NCBI RefSeq assembly: GCF_008364845.1
Contig: NZ_VTTP01000003.1
Coordinates: forward strand, 372,001-436,000
Reading direction: 5' to 3'
Length of the DNA stretch: 64,000 nt
Source of the DNA: Actinotalea subterranea
GTDB taxonomy: Bacteria; Actinomycetota; Actinomycetes; Actinomycetales; Cellulomonadaceae
The position numbers were made by a program, and so were the translations under genes. Shown piece after piece: positions 44,474-52,574 of the stretch (positions within the stretch are counted from its first letter, which is position 1; each line of letters begins with the position of its first letter). The notes beneath the pieces were generated by a model that was given only the letters and a program-made list of their open reading frames with translations, had not been told where the DNA came from and searched no databases.

Positions 44474-45830
44474 TCACCATCCACGCGGCGCCGCGGGCGC
44501 GCAGCCCTGTCGTCGCGGCCCGGGCGGCCATGAACAGCCCGGCGAAGGCCACCCATGACCACAGGAGGCCGGTCGTGCCGGGGTCGGCCAGCGCGCGCAC
44601 GGCGAGGGCTGCCGGTGCGTACACGGCGAGCGTGACCATGCCGGCGCCCGCGAGGTAGCGACCGTCGCCCGCGCCGATGAGCACGCCGTCGAGCACGAAG
44701 ACCCACCCGGCCATGGGCAGGGTCACCGCCACGACCAGGAGCGTGGTGGTGACGGCCGCACGGACGGCGTCGTCGGCGGAGAACACCGGGGCGAGCCACT
44801 GCCCGGTCGCGGCGAGGACGACCCCGAGCGCGGCGCCGGCCGCGACGCCCCACTGCAGGGTGCGCCGCAGCACCGTGCGGGCCGTCGTGAGGTCGCCCGC
44901 CCCCAGGGATCGGCCGACGAGCGCCTGCGCGGCGATGGCCAGGGCGTCGAGGGTGAAGGCGGCCAGGCCCCACAGGGCGACGATCACCTGGTGGCCCGCG
45001 AGCGTGACCGTCCCGAGGCCGGTGGCGACCCACGCCGCCAGGAGGATCGCCAGGCGCAGGGAGACCGTCCGGACGAGCAGCGGCGCACCCGTGCGCAGGC
45101 CCAGCCCGAGCCCTGCGTGGGTCGGTCGCAGCGGCACGTGGGCGTCCCGTGCGCCGCGCGCCACGACGACGACCAGGACCGCGGCCATGGTGAGCTGCGC
45201 AACCGCCGTGCCCAGACCCGAGCCGCCGACACCCTGGCCGAGCCCGAGCACGAGGGCCGCCGACAGGACGGCGTTGAGGACGGCGCCGCCGGCCGCCACC
45301 CACAGGGGTGTGCGCGTGTCGAGCATGCCGCGGAGCACGCCCGTGGCGGCGAGCACGGTGAGCATCCCGGGCAGGCCCGGAGCCGACCACCGCAGGTAGG
45401 CGACGGCGTGCGGCGCGACGGCGTGCGGCGCGCCCAGGAGGTCGACGAGCGCGGGTGCCGCGAGCCAGAGCGCTGCGCCGAGCAGGACGCCCAGCGCGGC
45501 GCCGAGCCACATGCCGTCGATCCCCAGCCGGAGCGCGTGACCCCGGTCGCCCGCACCGATCGTGCGGGCGACGCTCGCCGTCGTGGCGTACGCGAGGAAG
45601 ATGCACAGCCCGACGACCGTGGTCAGGACCGTGCTGGCGAGCGCGAGACCCGCGAGCTCCTCGGTGCCCAGCGTGCCCACGACGGCGGAGTCGACGAGGA
45701 CGAACAGGGGCTCGGCGACGAGGGCCCCGAGGGCCGGGACGGCGAGGGCGACGATCTGCCGGTCCAGGGCGCGACGGTCGTCGGGGGCCGGCGTGGGCAG
45801 GGGTGACCGGCGGCTGGTCTGGCGACGCAT
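44454..45830 (-). CDS. MATE family efflux transporter (DinF-like)
   Basis: The 458-residue protein has about 12 hydrophobic helices and the MATE features ALVAEPLFVLVDSAVVG near the N-terminus (seen as EPLFVLVDSA) and GAVLNAVLSAALVLGL. It is of the DinF/NorM cation-drug antiport superfamily; the substrate is unknown. Inserted between rplI and dnaB on the opposite strand, it breaks the usual rplI-dnaB run. Confidence 0.9.
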   Translation of the reverse strand: MRRQTSRRSPLPTPAPDDRRALDRQIVALAVPALGALVAEPLFVLVDSAVVGTLGTEELAGLALASTVLTTVVGLCIFLAYATTASVARTIGAGDRGHALRLGIDGMWLGAALGVLLGAALWLAAPALVDLLGAPHAVAPHAVAYLRWSAPGLPGMLTVLAATGVLRGMLDTRTPLWVAAGGAVLNAVLSAALVLGLGQGVGGSGLGTAVAQLTMAAVLVVVVARGARDAHVPLRPTHAGLGLGLRTGAPLLVRTVSLRLAILLAAWVATGLGTVTLAGHQVIVALWGLAAFTLDALAIAAQALVGRSLGAGDLTTARTVLRRTLQWGVAAGAALGVVLAATGQWLAPVFSADDAVRAAVTTTLLVVAVTLPMAGWVFVLDGVLIGAGDGRYLAGAGMVTLAVYAPAALAVRALADPGTTGLLWSWVAFAGLFMAARAATTGLRARGAAWMVTGAART

Positions 45831-45953
45831 CGGACGATCCTCCCAGGCGCGACGCGCGGCCGCGCGACCCCTCCGGGGCAGGCTCCTCCCCCGCGCGACC
45901 GAACACCAGGCGGGATGAGGTGTCCATCAGATGAACGGATGGGCCACGGGTTT

Positions 45954-46071
45954 CTGTCCACAGCCGGTGCACGGCGAAGGGCCCTGCTCAGAGCCTGTTC
46001 CCACGGCCATTTCCACGGTATCCACAGTGTTGTCCCGAGCCTGTGCACAGTCACCCGCCCGGGCGTCCACA
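45954..46071. promoter_or_regulatory. cluster of DnaA-box-like sites upstream of dnaB
   Basis: In the 432-bp MATE-dnaB spacer (45831-46262) TCCACA cores recur: CTGTCCACA at 45954-45962, GTATCCACA at 46018-46026 (one mismatch from TTATCCACA) and GCGTCCACA at 46063-46071. Weaker relatives lie at 46009-46017 and near 46090. No gene is visible in the spacer. DnaA binding is inferred from the motif only. Confidence 0.4.
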
Positions 46072-46262
46072 GGCTGTCCCCAGGGTCGCCCACAGGCTGG
46101 CGGGGCTCGATGTTGGGTCATGGCCCGATGCCCCCTAACCTCGCGAGGGAAGCAGGACGGGTTCGTCGTCAGCGGCAGCGCAGAGCACTGTCAGAGGCGT
46201 GCGATAGAACGTCAGTTCGAGACGTACGCAAGCTGTGGAGGGTCCGAGACGGTGGTCAGCCG

Positions 46263-47642
46263 GTGAGCATCGACGAGCTCGAGCAGGGACTGAGTCCCAC
46301 CCGCGCGGGTGGCGGCTTCGACCGCACCCCGCCCCAGGACATCCCTGCTGAGCAGAGCGTGCTCGGCGGCATGATGCTCTCGAAGGACGCCATCGCGGAC
46401 GTCGTCGAGCAGCTCAAGGGCATGGACTTCTACCGTCCTGCGCACGAGGTGATCTACGACTCGATCCTCGACCTCTACGGGCGGGGCGAGCCGGCGGACG
46501 CGGTCACGGTCGCCGCCGAGCTGACCAAGCGTGGAGAGATCGGCCGCATCGGCGGCGCGCCCTACCTGCACACGCTCATCTCGATGGTGCCGACCGCCGC
46601 AAACGCGGGCTACTACGCGCGCATCGTCCGCGAGCGTGCGGTGCTTCGGCGCCTCGTCGAGGCGGGCACCCGCATCGTCCAGCTCGGCTACGCCACGGAC
46701 GGCGGTGACGTCGACGACATCGTCAACAACGCCCAGGCCGAGGTCTACGCGGTCACCGAGCAGCGCACGAGCGAGGACTACCTCCCCCTCGCCGAGATCA
46801 TCAACGGCACGATGGAGGAGATCGAGGCGGCCGGCCACCGCGGCGACGGCATGGTGGGCGTCCCCACGGGCTTCATCGAGCTCGACCGCCTGACGAACGG
46901 CCTGCACCCGGGCCAAATGATTGTTCTGGCCGCTAGGCCGGCAATTGGCAAAAGCACCCTAGGAATTGACATAGTTCGATCGGCGTCAATTAAGCACCAG
47001 ATGACGTCGGTGATCTTCTCGCTCGAGATGAGCCGCAACGAGATCACCATGCGCATGCTCTCCGCCGAGGCCCGCGTGCCCCTGCAGAACATGCGCAAGG
47101 GCACCATGCGCGACGACGACTGGCAGAAGCTCGCGTCGACGATGGGCCGCATGTCCGAGGCGCCTCTGTTCATCGACGACTCGCCCAACATGTCGCTCAT
47201 GGAGATCCGGGCCAAGTGCCGCCGGCTCAAGCAGCGCCATGACCTCAAGCTCGTGGTGATCGACTACCTGCAGCTCATGAGCTCGGGCAAGCGCGTCGAG
47301 TCCCGCCAGCAGGAGGTCTCGGAGTTCTCCCGTGCCCTCAAGCTCCTCGCGAAGGAGCTCGAGGTCCCGGTCATCGCGATCTCGCAGCTCAACCGTGGCG
47401 CCGAGCAGCGGACCGACAAGCGTCCCCAGATGAGCGACCTGCGCGAGTCCGGCTCCATCGAGCAGGACGCGGACATCGTCATCCTGCTGCACCGCGAGGA
47501 CGCCTACGAGCGCGAGTCCCCGCGCGCGGGCGAGGCGGACCTCATCGTCGCCAAGCACCGAAACGGCCCCACCGACACCATCGTCGTGAGCTTCCAGGGC
47601 CACTACGCGCGCTTCGTCGACATGGCGCCGGGCGGGATGTGA
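46263..47642 (+). CDS. dnaB: replicative DNA helicase DnaB
   Basis: This hexameric 5'-3' helicase unwinds DNA at the fork. GTG 46263 gives 459 residues starting VSIDELEQGLSPTRAG. The N-terminal domain has PAEQSVLGGMMLS. The RecA-like domain has Walker A ARPAIGKST (~224-232), Walker B LVVIDYLQLM and RESGSIEQDADIV. There is no intein. Codons 218-243 (46914-46991), covering Walker A, are 15/26 A/T-ending, including AGG, CTA, ATA and CGA, against almost none in the flanks, although the protein sequence is normal. The loader candidate is DciA at 6696-7337. Confidence 0.96.
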   Translation: MSIDELEQGLSPTRAGGGFDRTPPQDIPAEQSVLGGMMLSKDAIADVVEQLKGMDFYRPAHEVIYDSILDLYGRGEPADAVTVAAELTKRGEIGRIGGAPYLHTLISMVPTAANAGYYARIVRERAVLRRLVEAGTRIVQLGYATDGGDVDDIVNNAQAEVYAVTEQRTSEDYLPLAEIINGTMEEIEAAGHRGDGMVGVPTGFIELDRLTNGLHPGQMIVLAARPAIGKSTLGIDIVRSASIKHQMTSVIFSLEMSRNEITMRMLSAEARVPLQNMRKGTMRDDDWQKLASTMGRMSEAPLFIDDSPNMSLMEIRAKCRRLKQRHDLKLVVIDYLQLMSSGKRVESRQQEVSEFSRALKLLAKELEVPVIAISQLNRGAEQRTDKRPQMSDLRESGSIEQDADIVILLHREDAYERESPRAGEADLIVAKHRNGPTDTIVVSFQGHYARFVDMAPGGM

Positions 47643-47798
47643 GGACCGTTCGTGCGGCGTCGAGATGCAAGGTTGTTCGACTCAGCGTTGTCGATGGTCT
47701 GACGACCGCGACAGCTGCTCAGGGCGCCTAGGACGAGGCTCGCCAGGGCGAGGAGCCCGAGACCGGAGCGACGAGGCGTTCAGCGCCAGGATGGGTGC

Positions 47799-48338
47799 GT
47801 GATGAAGACGCAACCCACTCTGTTCATGATGGTCGGTCTACCCGGGACCGGGAAGACCACCGAAGCACGACGCATCGAGCTCGAGCAGAAGGCCCTCCGC
47901 CTGACGAAGGACGAGTGGGTCAAGGCGCTCTACGGGCCGGCGAACCCGTCGTCAGCCACGGATGTCATCGAAGGTCGACTCATCGCCATCGGGTTGCGAG
48001 CACTCGAGCTCGGCGTCAACGTCGTCGTCGACTTCGGGCTCTGGAGCCGAGACGAACGGTCCGCCCTCCGGCAAGCCGCGGCAGACAAAGGCGCCAGAGC
48101 AGAGGTCCGGTACTGCGCACTCACGGCGGAGGAACAGCGACGACGACTCGACCGGCGACAGGCAGAGGAACCACAGACGACGTGGCACATGTCCGACGCG
48201 GAGCTCGCCACGTGGGCCTCCATGATCGACGTCCCGACGGCGGGCGAGCTGGACGGCAGCGAACCGCTCGACGACCCGCCCGCGACTCATGCCAGCTGGG
48301 ACGAGTGGCGCGTTCAACGCTGGCCCGCAGCACTCTGA
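47799..48338 (+). CDS. P-loop (AAA_33-type) kinase-like ATPase
   Basis: The 179-residue protein starts at GTG 47799 (ATG 47802 next). A Walker A motif VGLPGTGKTT is at about residues 13-22, and a DFGLW segment near residue 80 is a plausible Walker B. The C-terminus is Arg/Glu/Asp-rich. It resembles small AAA_33 kinases, distantly like zeta-toxin or aminoglycoside-type kinases; the substrate is unknown. Codons such as GAA, CCA, ACA and CAG are commoner than in neighbours, suggesting acquisition. It follows dnaB after 156 bp with no visible gene between. Confidence 0.75.
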   Translation: MMKTQPTLFMMVGLPGTGKTTEARRIELEQKALRLTKDEWVKALYGPANPSSATDVIEGRLIAIGLRALELGVNVVVDFGLWSRDERSALRQAAADKGARAEVRYCALTAEEQRRRLDRRQAEEPQTTWHMSDAELATWASMIDVPTAGELDGSEPLDDPPATHASWDEWRVQRWPAAL

Positions 48339-48540
48339 CTCAAGACCGCCCGGAGCGCCGAGCGGTCAAGGTACGACGCCTGACGCCGGGCAACCTATCC
48401 TGCATCTCGACAGCAGGGATCGGCGTCGCGCACACCTTCGACGGGGGCGGCGCGCGCACAGGGACGCGAGATCCGACGCACGCCCTGCGACTGAGTCGAG
48501 GGGTGCATCTCTCCCGCTTCGTCCGAGATGGAGGGTTGGT

Positions 48541-49077
48541 GTGGCTTCTCCCCAGGCGCTCAGCGAGGCTGATCGGCGCACCGTGGCCAGCTGGGCTGCG
48601 GACTGTGCGGAGCGTGTTCTGCCGCTGTTCGAGGCCGAGGCGCCCGACGACGATCGCGCGCGCGACGCCATCGCGCGGGCCCGGATGTTCAGCCGCGGTG
48701 AGCTGCGCGCGGCCGACGAGATCCGCCGCCGATTCGTCGCCGGCCGTGCGGCGAACGCGGTCAGCTCGCCCGCAGCCGTGGCCGCAGCCAGGGCGGCGGC
48801 GCAGGCCTCGGGTGTCGCCCACATGGGTGCGCACGCGCTGGGCGCCGCCGCCTACGCGGCGAAGGCTGCCGGCCTGGCCGCCCCCGACCACTCGGACGCC
48901 GTCAGCGAGGAGGTTCGGTGGCAGCTGCAGCACATGACCACGCAGACCCGGGTCGCGCTGCAGTCTCTGCCGCTGCTCGGCGAGGACTCGGCGGGTCCAC
49001 TCGGGTCAGGACTGCTCAGCTCCGGCGTTCTCGCGACAGTGATCCGAGAGATCCAGGCTGAGGTGGCCGCTTCCTGA
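48541..49077 (+). CDS. Imm5-like putative immunity protein
   Basis: GTG 48541, preceded by a GGAGGG site, gives 178 residues. The protein is helical and Ala-rich: ALSEADRRTVASWAADCAERVLPLFE, seen as WAADCAERVLPLFE, then DDDRARDAIARAR and VSSPAAVAAARAAAQASG. This DDxRxRxAI pattern is that of the Imm-5-like 'putative immunity protein' family associated with polymorphic toxins. No toxin gene is adjacent. Alternatively it is a stand-alone member with a housekeeping role. Confidence 0.65.
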   Translation: MASPQALSEADRRTVASWAADCAERVLPLFEAEAPDDDRARDAIARARMFSRGELRAADEIRRRFVAGRAANAVSSPAAVAAARAAAQASGVAHMGAHALGAAAYAAKAAGLAAPDHSDAVSEEVRWQLQHMTTQTRVALQSLPLLGEDSAGPLGSGLLSSGVLATVIREIQAEVAAS

Positions 49078-49132
49078 CGACGCCGCCCGTCGCGGATGCG
49101 AACCTGCTCGCATCGACGATCTCGACGACCTC

Positions 49133-49555
49133 CTACGGCGTCGGCTGGTACCGCTCCGCGAACGCCGGCACCGGAACCTGCTGGCCCGCGGACAGGTACC
49201 CGAAGTGCACGGCGACCGGCGCGCGGTGCACCTCGGACGTGCGACCGAGCGTCTCGCTCAGGAGGAAGTCGTTCAGCGCGACGACCGTGGGTGCCCCGCT
49301 CGGGTACGGGACGTGCAGGAGGGCTACGGCCACGCGAGGGGCGCGGCGCCACTCGGCACCCACGACCTCGTCGCGGCCGAACCGCAGCTCCACCAGCCAC
49401 GACACCTCGCCCGCGACATGCGCCAGGAACGGTCGGCTCAACAGATCCGTGAGGAGGGCGCCGACGCGCGTGTCCGGCGGGACCTCGAGCGTGCGCGCGT
49501 GGTCCTCGCAGTCGTCACCCATGCACACCGAGTCGCGGTCCACCGTCACCTGCAT
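49133..49555 (-). CDS. hypothetical 140-residue protein
   Basis: I do not recognise the family. ATG 49555 gives MQVTVDRDSVCMGDDCEDH, followed by a hydrophobic-charged alternating region (GEVSWLVELRFGRDEVVG, TVVALNDFLLSETLG) and a C-terminus VPVPAFAERYQPTP. It is soluble by appearance. A TACGGT -10 (plus 49563-49568) ends 7 nt before the start, suggesting a leaderless transcript. It diverges from the VOC gene. Confidence 0.68.
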   Translation of the reverse strand: MQVTVDRDSVCMGDDCEDHARTLEVPPDTRVGALLTDLLSRPFLAHVAGEVSWLVELRFGRDEVVGAEWRRAPRVAVALLHVPYPSGAPTVVALNDFLLSETLGRTSEVHRAPVAVHFGYLSAGQQVPVPAFAERYQPTP

Positions 49556-49562
49556 GCCGTGC

Positions 49563-49568
49563 ACCGTA
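49563..49568 (-). promoter_or_regulatory. -10 element of a probable leaderless transcript
   Basis: TACGGT on the minus strand ends 7 nt before ATG 49555. Confidence 0.45.
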
Positions 49569-49677
49569 GCGGCCACGTCGCCACCCTCGCGGGTGCCGCG
49601 TGGAGGTCGACGGGTATCCAGGACCAGTCGGGCACGCCGAGCCGATCCGGCCCCGTGCCGTGCGCGCCCGACGCGCC

Positions 49678-49683
49678 TACAGT
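49678..49683 (+). promoter_or_regulatory. -10 element of a probable leaderless VOC transcript
   Basis: TACAGT ends 7 nt before GTG 49691. Confidence 0.5.
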
Positions 49684-49690
49684 CGGACGG

Positions 49691-50398
49691 GTGTCCGGCC
49701 GACTGACGGCGCTGACCGTCGACGCTCTCGACCCCGCCCGGCTGTCGCTCTTCTGGGCCGCGATGCTCGGCAGGGACGTCGCCGACGAGCCGGGAGGCGC
49801 ACGGCTGCTGGCCGGCGCGGACGGTCAGCTCGGCCTCCGGTTCGCTCAGGCCCTGTCGGCGAAGGTGGGTCGCAACCGCATGCACCCCCACCTCACCAGC
49901 ACGAGCGCGGCCGACCAGGCGCGCACGGTCGCGCGCGCACGTGAGCTCGGTGCGACGCACCTGGACGTGGGTCAGCTGCCGGAGGAGGGGCACGTGGTCC
50001 TCGCGGACCCCGAGGGCAACGAGCTGTGCGTCCTCGAGCCCGACGCACCGTTCACGGCCGGCTGCGGGTTGCTCGGCGAGCTCAACGGCGTCGGCACGCG
50101 CGAGGTCGGGCTCTTCTGGGCCCGGGCTCTGGGCTGGTCCCTCGTGTGGGACCGCGACGGCGAGACCGCGATCCAGGCACCTGGAGGCGGCACGAAGCTC
50201 TCGTGGGACGGTCCACCGGTGCCGGCGAAGCAGGGGCGCAACCGCCACCGGTTCGACCTCGCGGTCGCGGGTCACGAGCTCCACGACGAGGTCGCCCGCC
50301 TCGCCGCCCTGGGCGCCACGCCGCTGGGGGACGTGGACGGCGGCCTCGAGCTCGCCGATCCGGACGGCAACGAGTTCTCGCTCCGGCCCCAGGGGTAG
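49691..50398 (+). CDS. VOC family protein (glyoxalase-like, two modules)
   Basis: The 235-residue product from GTG 49691 has two tandem VOC half-domains: LTVDALDPARLSLFWAAMLG with ending ADPEGNELCVLEPD, and VGLFWARALGW with ending ADPDGNEFSLRPQG. Vicinal-oxygen-chelate proteins bind a metal and include glyoxalases, dioxygenases and resistance proteins. Repeated H/E metal ligands cannot be assigned safely here. The function is unknown; it may be a stand-alone binding protein. Confidence 0.82.
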   Translation: MSGRLTALTVDALDPARLSLFWAAMLGRDVADEPGGARLLAGADGQLGLRFAQALSAKVGRNRMHPHLTSTSAADQARTVARARELGATHLDVGQLPEEGHVVLADPEGNELCVLEPDAPFTAGCGLLGELNGVGTREVGLFWARALGWSLVWDRDGETAIQAPGGGTKLSWDGPPVPAKQGRNRHRFDLAVAGHELHDEVARLAALGATPLGDVDGGLELADPDGNEFSLRPQG

Positions 50399-50415
50399 GT
50401 GCCGGTCGCGGACGC

Positions 50416-50455
50416 AGAAGGGCCCCCGCGCTCAGGTGAGCGTGGGGGCCCTTCT
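50416..50455. terminator. bidirectional terminator between the VOC gene and the two-TM protein gene
   Basis: A 19-bp stem with one G-T wobble (arms 50416-50434 and 50437-50455) has only 2 nt between arms, 17 bp after the VOC stop and 15 bp before the opposing stop. AGAAGG at one end provides a short U-run on the plus-strand transcript (CTTCT). Confidence 0.85.
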
Positions 50456-50469
50456 ACCCGGGAAGGTTC

Positions 50470-50931
50470 TCAGGCGGTCGTGGTCGCTGCCGGGGCAGGA
50501 GCCGAGATGACCGCGTCAGTGGGGACGAGCTTCCGGAGCGCCCAGCCGACGAGGATGAAGAGCAGGCCCATGCCTGCGGCGAAGGCGGCGACGCCGAACG
50601 CGATGACCGAGGAGAACAGCGAGGTCCGCAGGAACGAGGCGTTCATGACGGTCGGGCGCAGCGGGTCCTCGCGGTCGAGCTCGGCGTAGGTCTTGCCACC
50701 GGACATGTCCAGGGCGTGGTGGTTGATGATGTCCGCCTGGTAGAAGGCGTCCAGGGGGCCGTTGACGACCTTGCCGCCGAAGGCGGCCGCGTCCTCGGCG
50801 ACGACGATGTTCTCGGCGACGAGCTGCTGGCGGACCATCATCCACGTCGCGCCACCCGCGACGATCATGAGGATGCCGGCGATGATCGCGACGAGCCCGA
50901 CGATCCGGACGGGCTTTGCGGAGGTGTTCAT
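50470..50931 (-). CDS. two-TM membrane protein of unknown function
   Basis: The 153-residue protein from ATG 50931 has a first helix at ~8-30 (IVGLVAIIAGILMIVAGG), an extracytoplasmic part with ADIINHHALDMSGGKTYAELD, and a second helix near 105-130 (VIAFGVAAFAAGMGLLFILVG). Relatives are widespread in actinobacteria and are often automatically labelled aromatic ring-opening dioxygenase LigA, which the sequence does not support. The role is unknown. It is divergent from the clpP pair. Confidence 0.75.
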   Translation of the reverse strand: MNTSAKPVRIVGLVAIIAGILMIVAGGATWMMVRQQLVAENIVVAEDAAAFGGKVVNGPLDAFYQADIINHHALDMSGGKTYAELDREDPLRPTVMNASFLRTSLFSSVIAFGVAAFAAGMGLLFILVGWALRKLVPTDAVISAPAPAATTTA

Positions 50932-51132
50932 GGTTCGTGCCTTCCCAGGATTCGAGGGCGGTTCGCGTCCGTTGGCCCCTCGCAGAAGCGGCTGTCGCTT
51001 CAACCACTTAAGCGTGCACGGCCCGCGCGGCGATTAGTTGGGCCGTAGGTCCGGGTTAAATCCGGGCCTGAAGTCCCAGGTCAACGCCGCACACGGCGGA
51101 CGCGGGCCGGCCGGCGTCGTGCGCCGGGACCG

Positions 51133-51151
51133 TGTCTGCCCGTGGCAGATC
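51133..51151. promoter_or_regulatory. PopR/ClgR-type operator 1 upstream of clpP
   Basis: TGTCTGCC-CGT-GGCAGATC matches the PopR palindrome TGTCTGCC-N3-GGCAGACA reported for Streptomyces clpP3-clpP4, with two changes at the right end. It lies in the 320-bp spacer 50932-51251, about 100 bp upstream of the first clpP. No gene is visible in the spacer. Confidence 0.75.
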
Positions 51152-51166
51152 TGCCGACGGCAGACC
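51148..51166. promoter_or_regulatory. PopR/ClgR-type operator 2 upstream of clpP
   Basis: GATCTGCC-GAC-GGCAGACC is a second copy overlapping the first by 4 bp, so the two palindromes are spaced 15 bp centre to centre. Confidence 0.75.
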
Positions 51167-51251
51167 GGACCCCTCGACGACGGCCAGGGTGTGACTGTGG
51201 AGAGGTCGCGCACGCCGCCCCCGGTACGCGCACCGAGCCCCAGGAGGCACC

Positions 51252-51875
51252 ATGCACACCCCGACCGTCGGCCGGGCCGAGACCGCCGCCGCCCGCTTCG
51301 ACGAGCAGCTCGCGAACCGCCTGCTCCACCAGCGCATCGTGGTGCTGGGCGCTGAGGTCGACGACGCGATCGCCAACCGGATCTGCGCCGAGCTCCTGCT
51401 GCTCTCCGCCGAGGACCCGCGCAGCGACATCGCGCTCTACATCAACTCCCCGGGTGGCTCGGTCAGCGCCGCACTCGCCGTCTACGACACGATGCGGCTC
51501 ATCCCCAACGACGTGTCCACGCTCGCGATGGGGCTCGCGGCGAGCTCGGCCCAGTTCCTGCTGTGCGCGGGCGCACCGGGCAAGCGGTTCATCCTCGAGC
51601 ACGCGCGGGTGCTCATGCACCAGCCGTCGGGCGGGCTCGGCGGGACGGCCGTCGACATCGCCATCCAGGCGCAGAACATGGCGCACGTGAAGCGGACCAT
51701 GCAGGGACTCATCGCGCGTCACACCGGGCAGACCGTGGAGACGATCGAGCGCGACAGCGACAGGGACAGGTGGTTCACCGCCGAGGAGGCACGTGAGTAC
51801 GGGTTCGTCGACCAGGTCGTCACGACGCTCGACGACGTCCGCCCCGGCGGTTCGACGCGCAAGGTGGGCCTGTGA
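51252..51875 (+). CDS. clpP: ATP-dependent Clp protease proteolytic subunit (first of pair)
   Basis: This is a serine peptidase subunit of the Clp barrel. In 207 residues the catalytic Ser lies in GLAASSAQ, His in LMHQPSGG and Asp in the [10 protein letters not shown] segment. AGGAGG is 4 nt before ATG 51252. It is coupled to the second clpP. The tandem pair next to a PopR-like regulator resembles Streptomyces clpP3-clpP4 rather than the housekeeping clpP1-clpP2-clpX operon, since no clpX or tig is nearby. Confidence 0.95.
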   Translation: MHTPTVGRAETAAARFDEQLANRLLHQRIVVLGAEVDDAIANRICAELLLLSAEDPRSDIALYINSPGGSVSAALAVYDTMRLIPNDVSTLAMGLAASSAQFLLCAGAPGKRFILEHARVLMHQPSGGLGGTAVDIAIQAQNMAHVKRTMQGLIARHTGQTVETIERDSDRDRWFTAEEAREYGFVDQVVTTLDDVRPGGSTRKVGL

Positions 51876-52483
51876 TGGCCGGCTCCTACACGATCCCCAC
51901 GGTGATCGAGAAGCGGCCCACGGGCGAGCGGCACGCCGACGTGTTCAGCCGCCTCCTGTCCGAGCGCATCATCTTCCTCGGCACGGAGATCGACGACGGC
52001 GTCGCGAACGTCGTCATCGCGCAGCTGCTGCACCTGCAGTCCGAGAGCCAGGACACGGACATCAACCTCTACATCAACTCCCCGGGTGGCTCGCTCACGG
52101 CGCTCATGGCGATCTACGACACCATGCAGTTCGTCCGGCCCGACGTGTCCACGTTCTGCATGGGCCAGGCCGCGTCGGCCGCCGCCGTGCTCCTCGCCGC
52201 CGGCGCGCCCGGCAAGCGGTTCGCTCTTGAGCACGCCCGCGTCCTGCTGCACCAGCCGTCGGGCGGGGCCGAGGGCACCGCCGCGGACCTCGAGATCCAG
52301 GCGCGGGAGGTGCTGCGCGTGCGCGCGGAGGTCGAGGAGGTCCTGTCCCGGCACACGGGCCAGCCCGTCGAGAGGCTGCGCGCCGACACCGACCGGGACC
52401 GCATCTTCACGGCCCACGAGGCCGTCGGGTACGGCGTGGTGGACGCGGTGGTGCAGACCCTCAAGGGCGGCCGCAGCGCGTGA
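51875..52483 (+). CDS. clpP: ATP-dependent Clp protease proteolytic subunit (second of pair)
   Basis: The 202-residue ClpP from ATG 51875 shares TGATG with the preceding stop; GTG 51872 is an alternative. The catalytic residues are intact: Ser in GQAASAAA, His in LLHQPSGG, Asp in ADTDRDRIF. It probably forms a mixed tetradecamer with the first subunit. A strong terminator follows 11 bp later. Confidence 0.95.
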   Translation: MAGSYTIPTVIEKRPTGERHADVFSRLLSERIIFLGTEIDDGVANVVIAQLLHLQSESQDTDINLYINSPGGSLTALMAIYDTMQFVRPDVSTFCMGQAASAAAVLLAAGAPGKRFALEHARVLLHQPSGGAEGTAADLEIQAREVLRVRAEVEEVLSRHTGQPVERLRADTDRDRIFTAHEAVGYGVVDAVVQTLKGGRSA

Positions 52484-52493
52484 CGTTGGCGCC

Positions 52494-52520
52494 GGGCGGG
52501 GCCCGGACCGGGCCCCGCCC
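52494..52520 (+). terminator. terminator of the clpP pair
   Basis: GGGCGGGGCCCGG and CCGGGCCCCGCCC form 13-bp complementary arms around one base (effective loop about 7 nt), directly after the second clpP stop. Confidence 0.82.
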
Positions 52521-52574
52521 GACCGCTCCAGATGGGAGGATGGGAGGGGTGTCGTCGCAGGTCACGGCACAGAA

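Noticed and set aside
45954..46095. Second replication origin
   Set aside because: DnaA-like cores are fewer and weaker than at 10928-11170, no AT-rich melting patch is seen, and dnaA/dnaN flank the other site.
46914..46991. Sequencing or assembly error in dnaB
   Set aside because: The reading frame is intact and the encoded Walker A sequence is canonical, which a random error would not give.
46263..47642. Intein in DnaB
   Set aside because: Protein length (459 residues) and continuity through Walker A and RESGSIEQDAD show no insertion; only the codon island remains unusual.
47660..47680. Shared element with 17465-17482 (GCAAGGTTGTT)
   Set aside because: Only about 11-12 bp are common and the contexts differ; too short to call a repeat family.
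50470..50931. Aromatic ring-opening dioxygenase LigA
   Set aside because: The product is a small two-helix membrane protein with no dioxygenase metal site; the label is a propagated misannotation in relatives.
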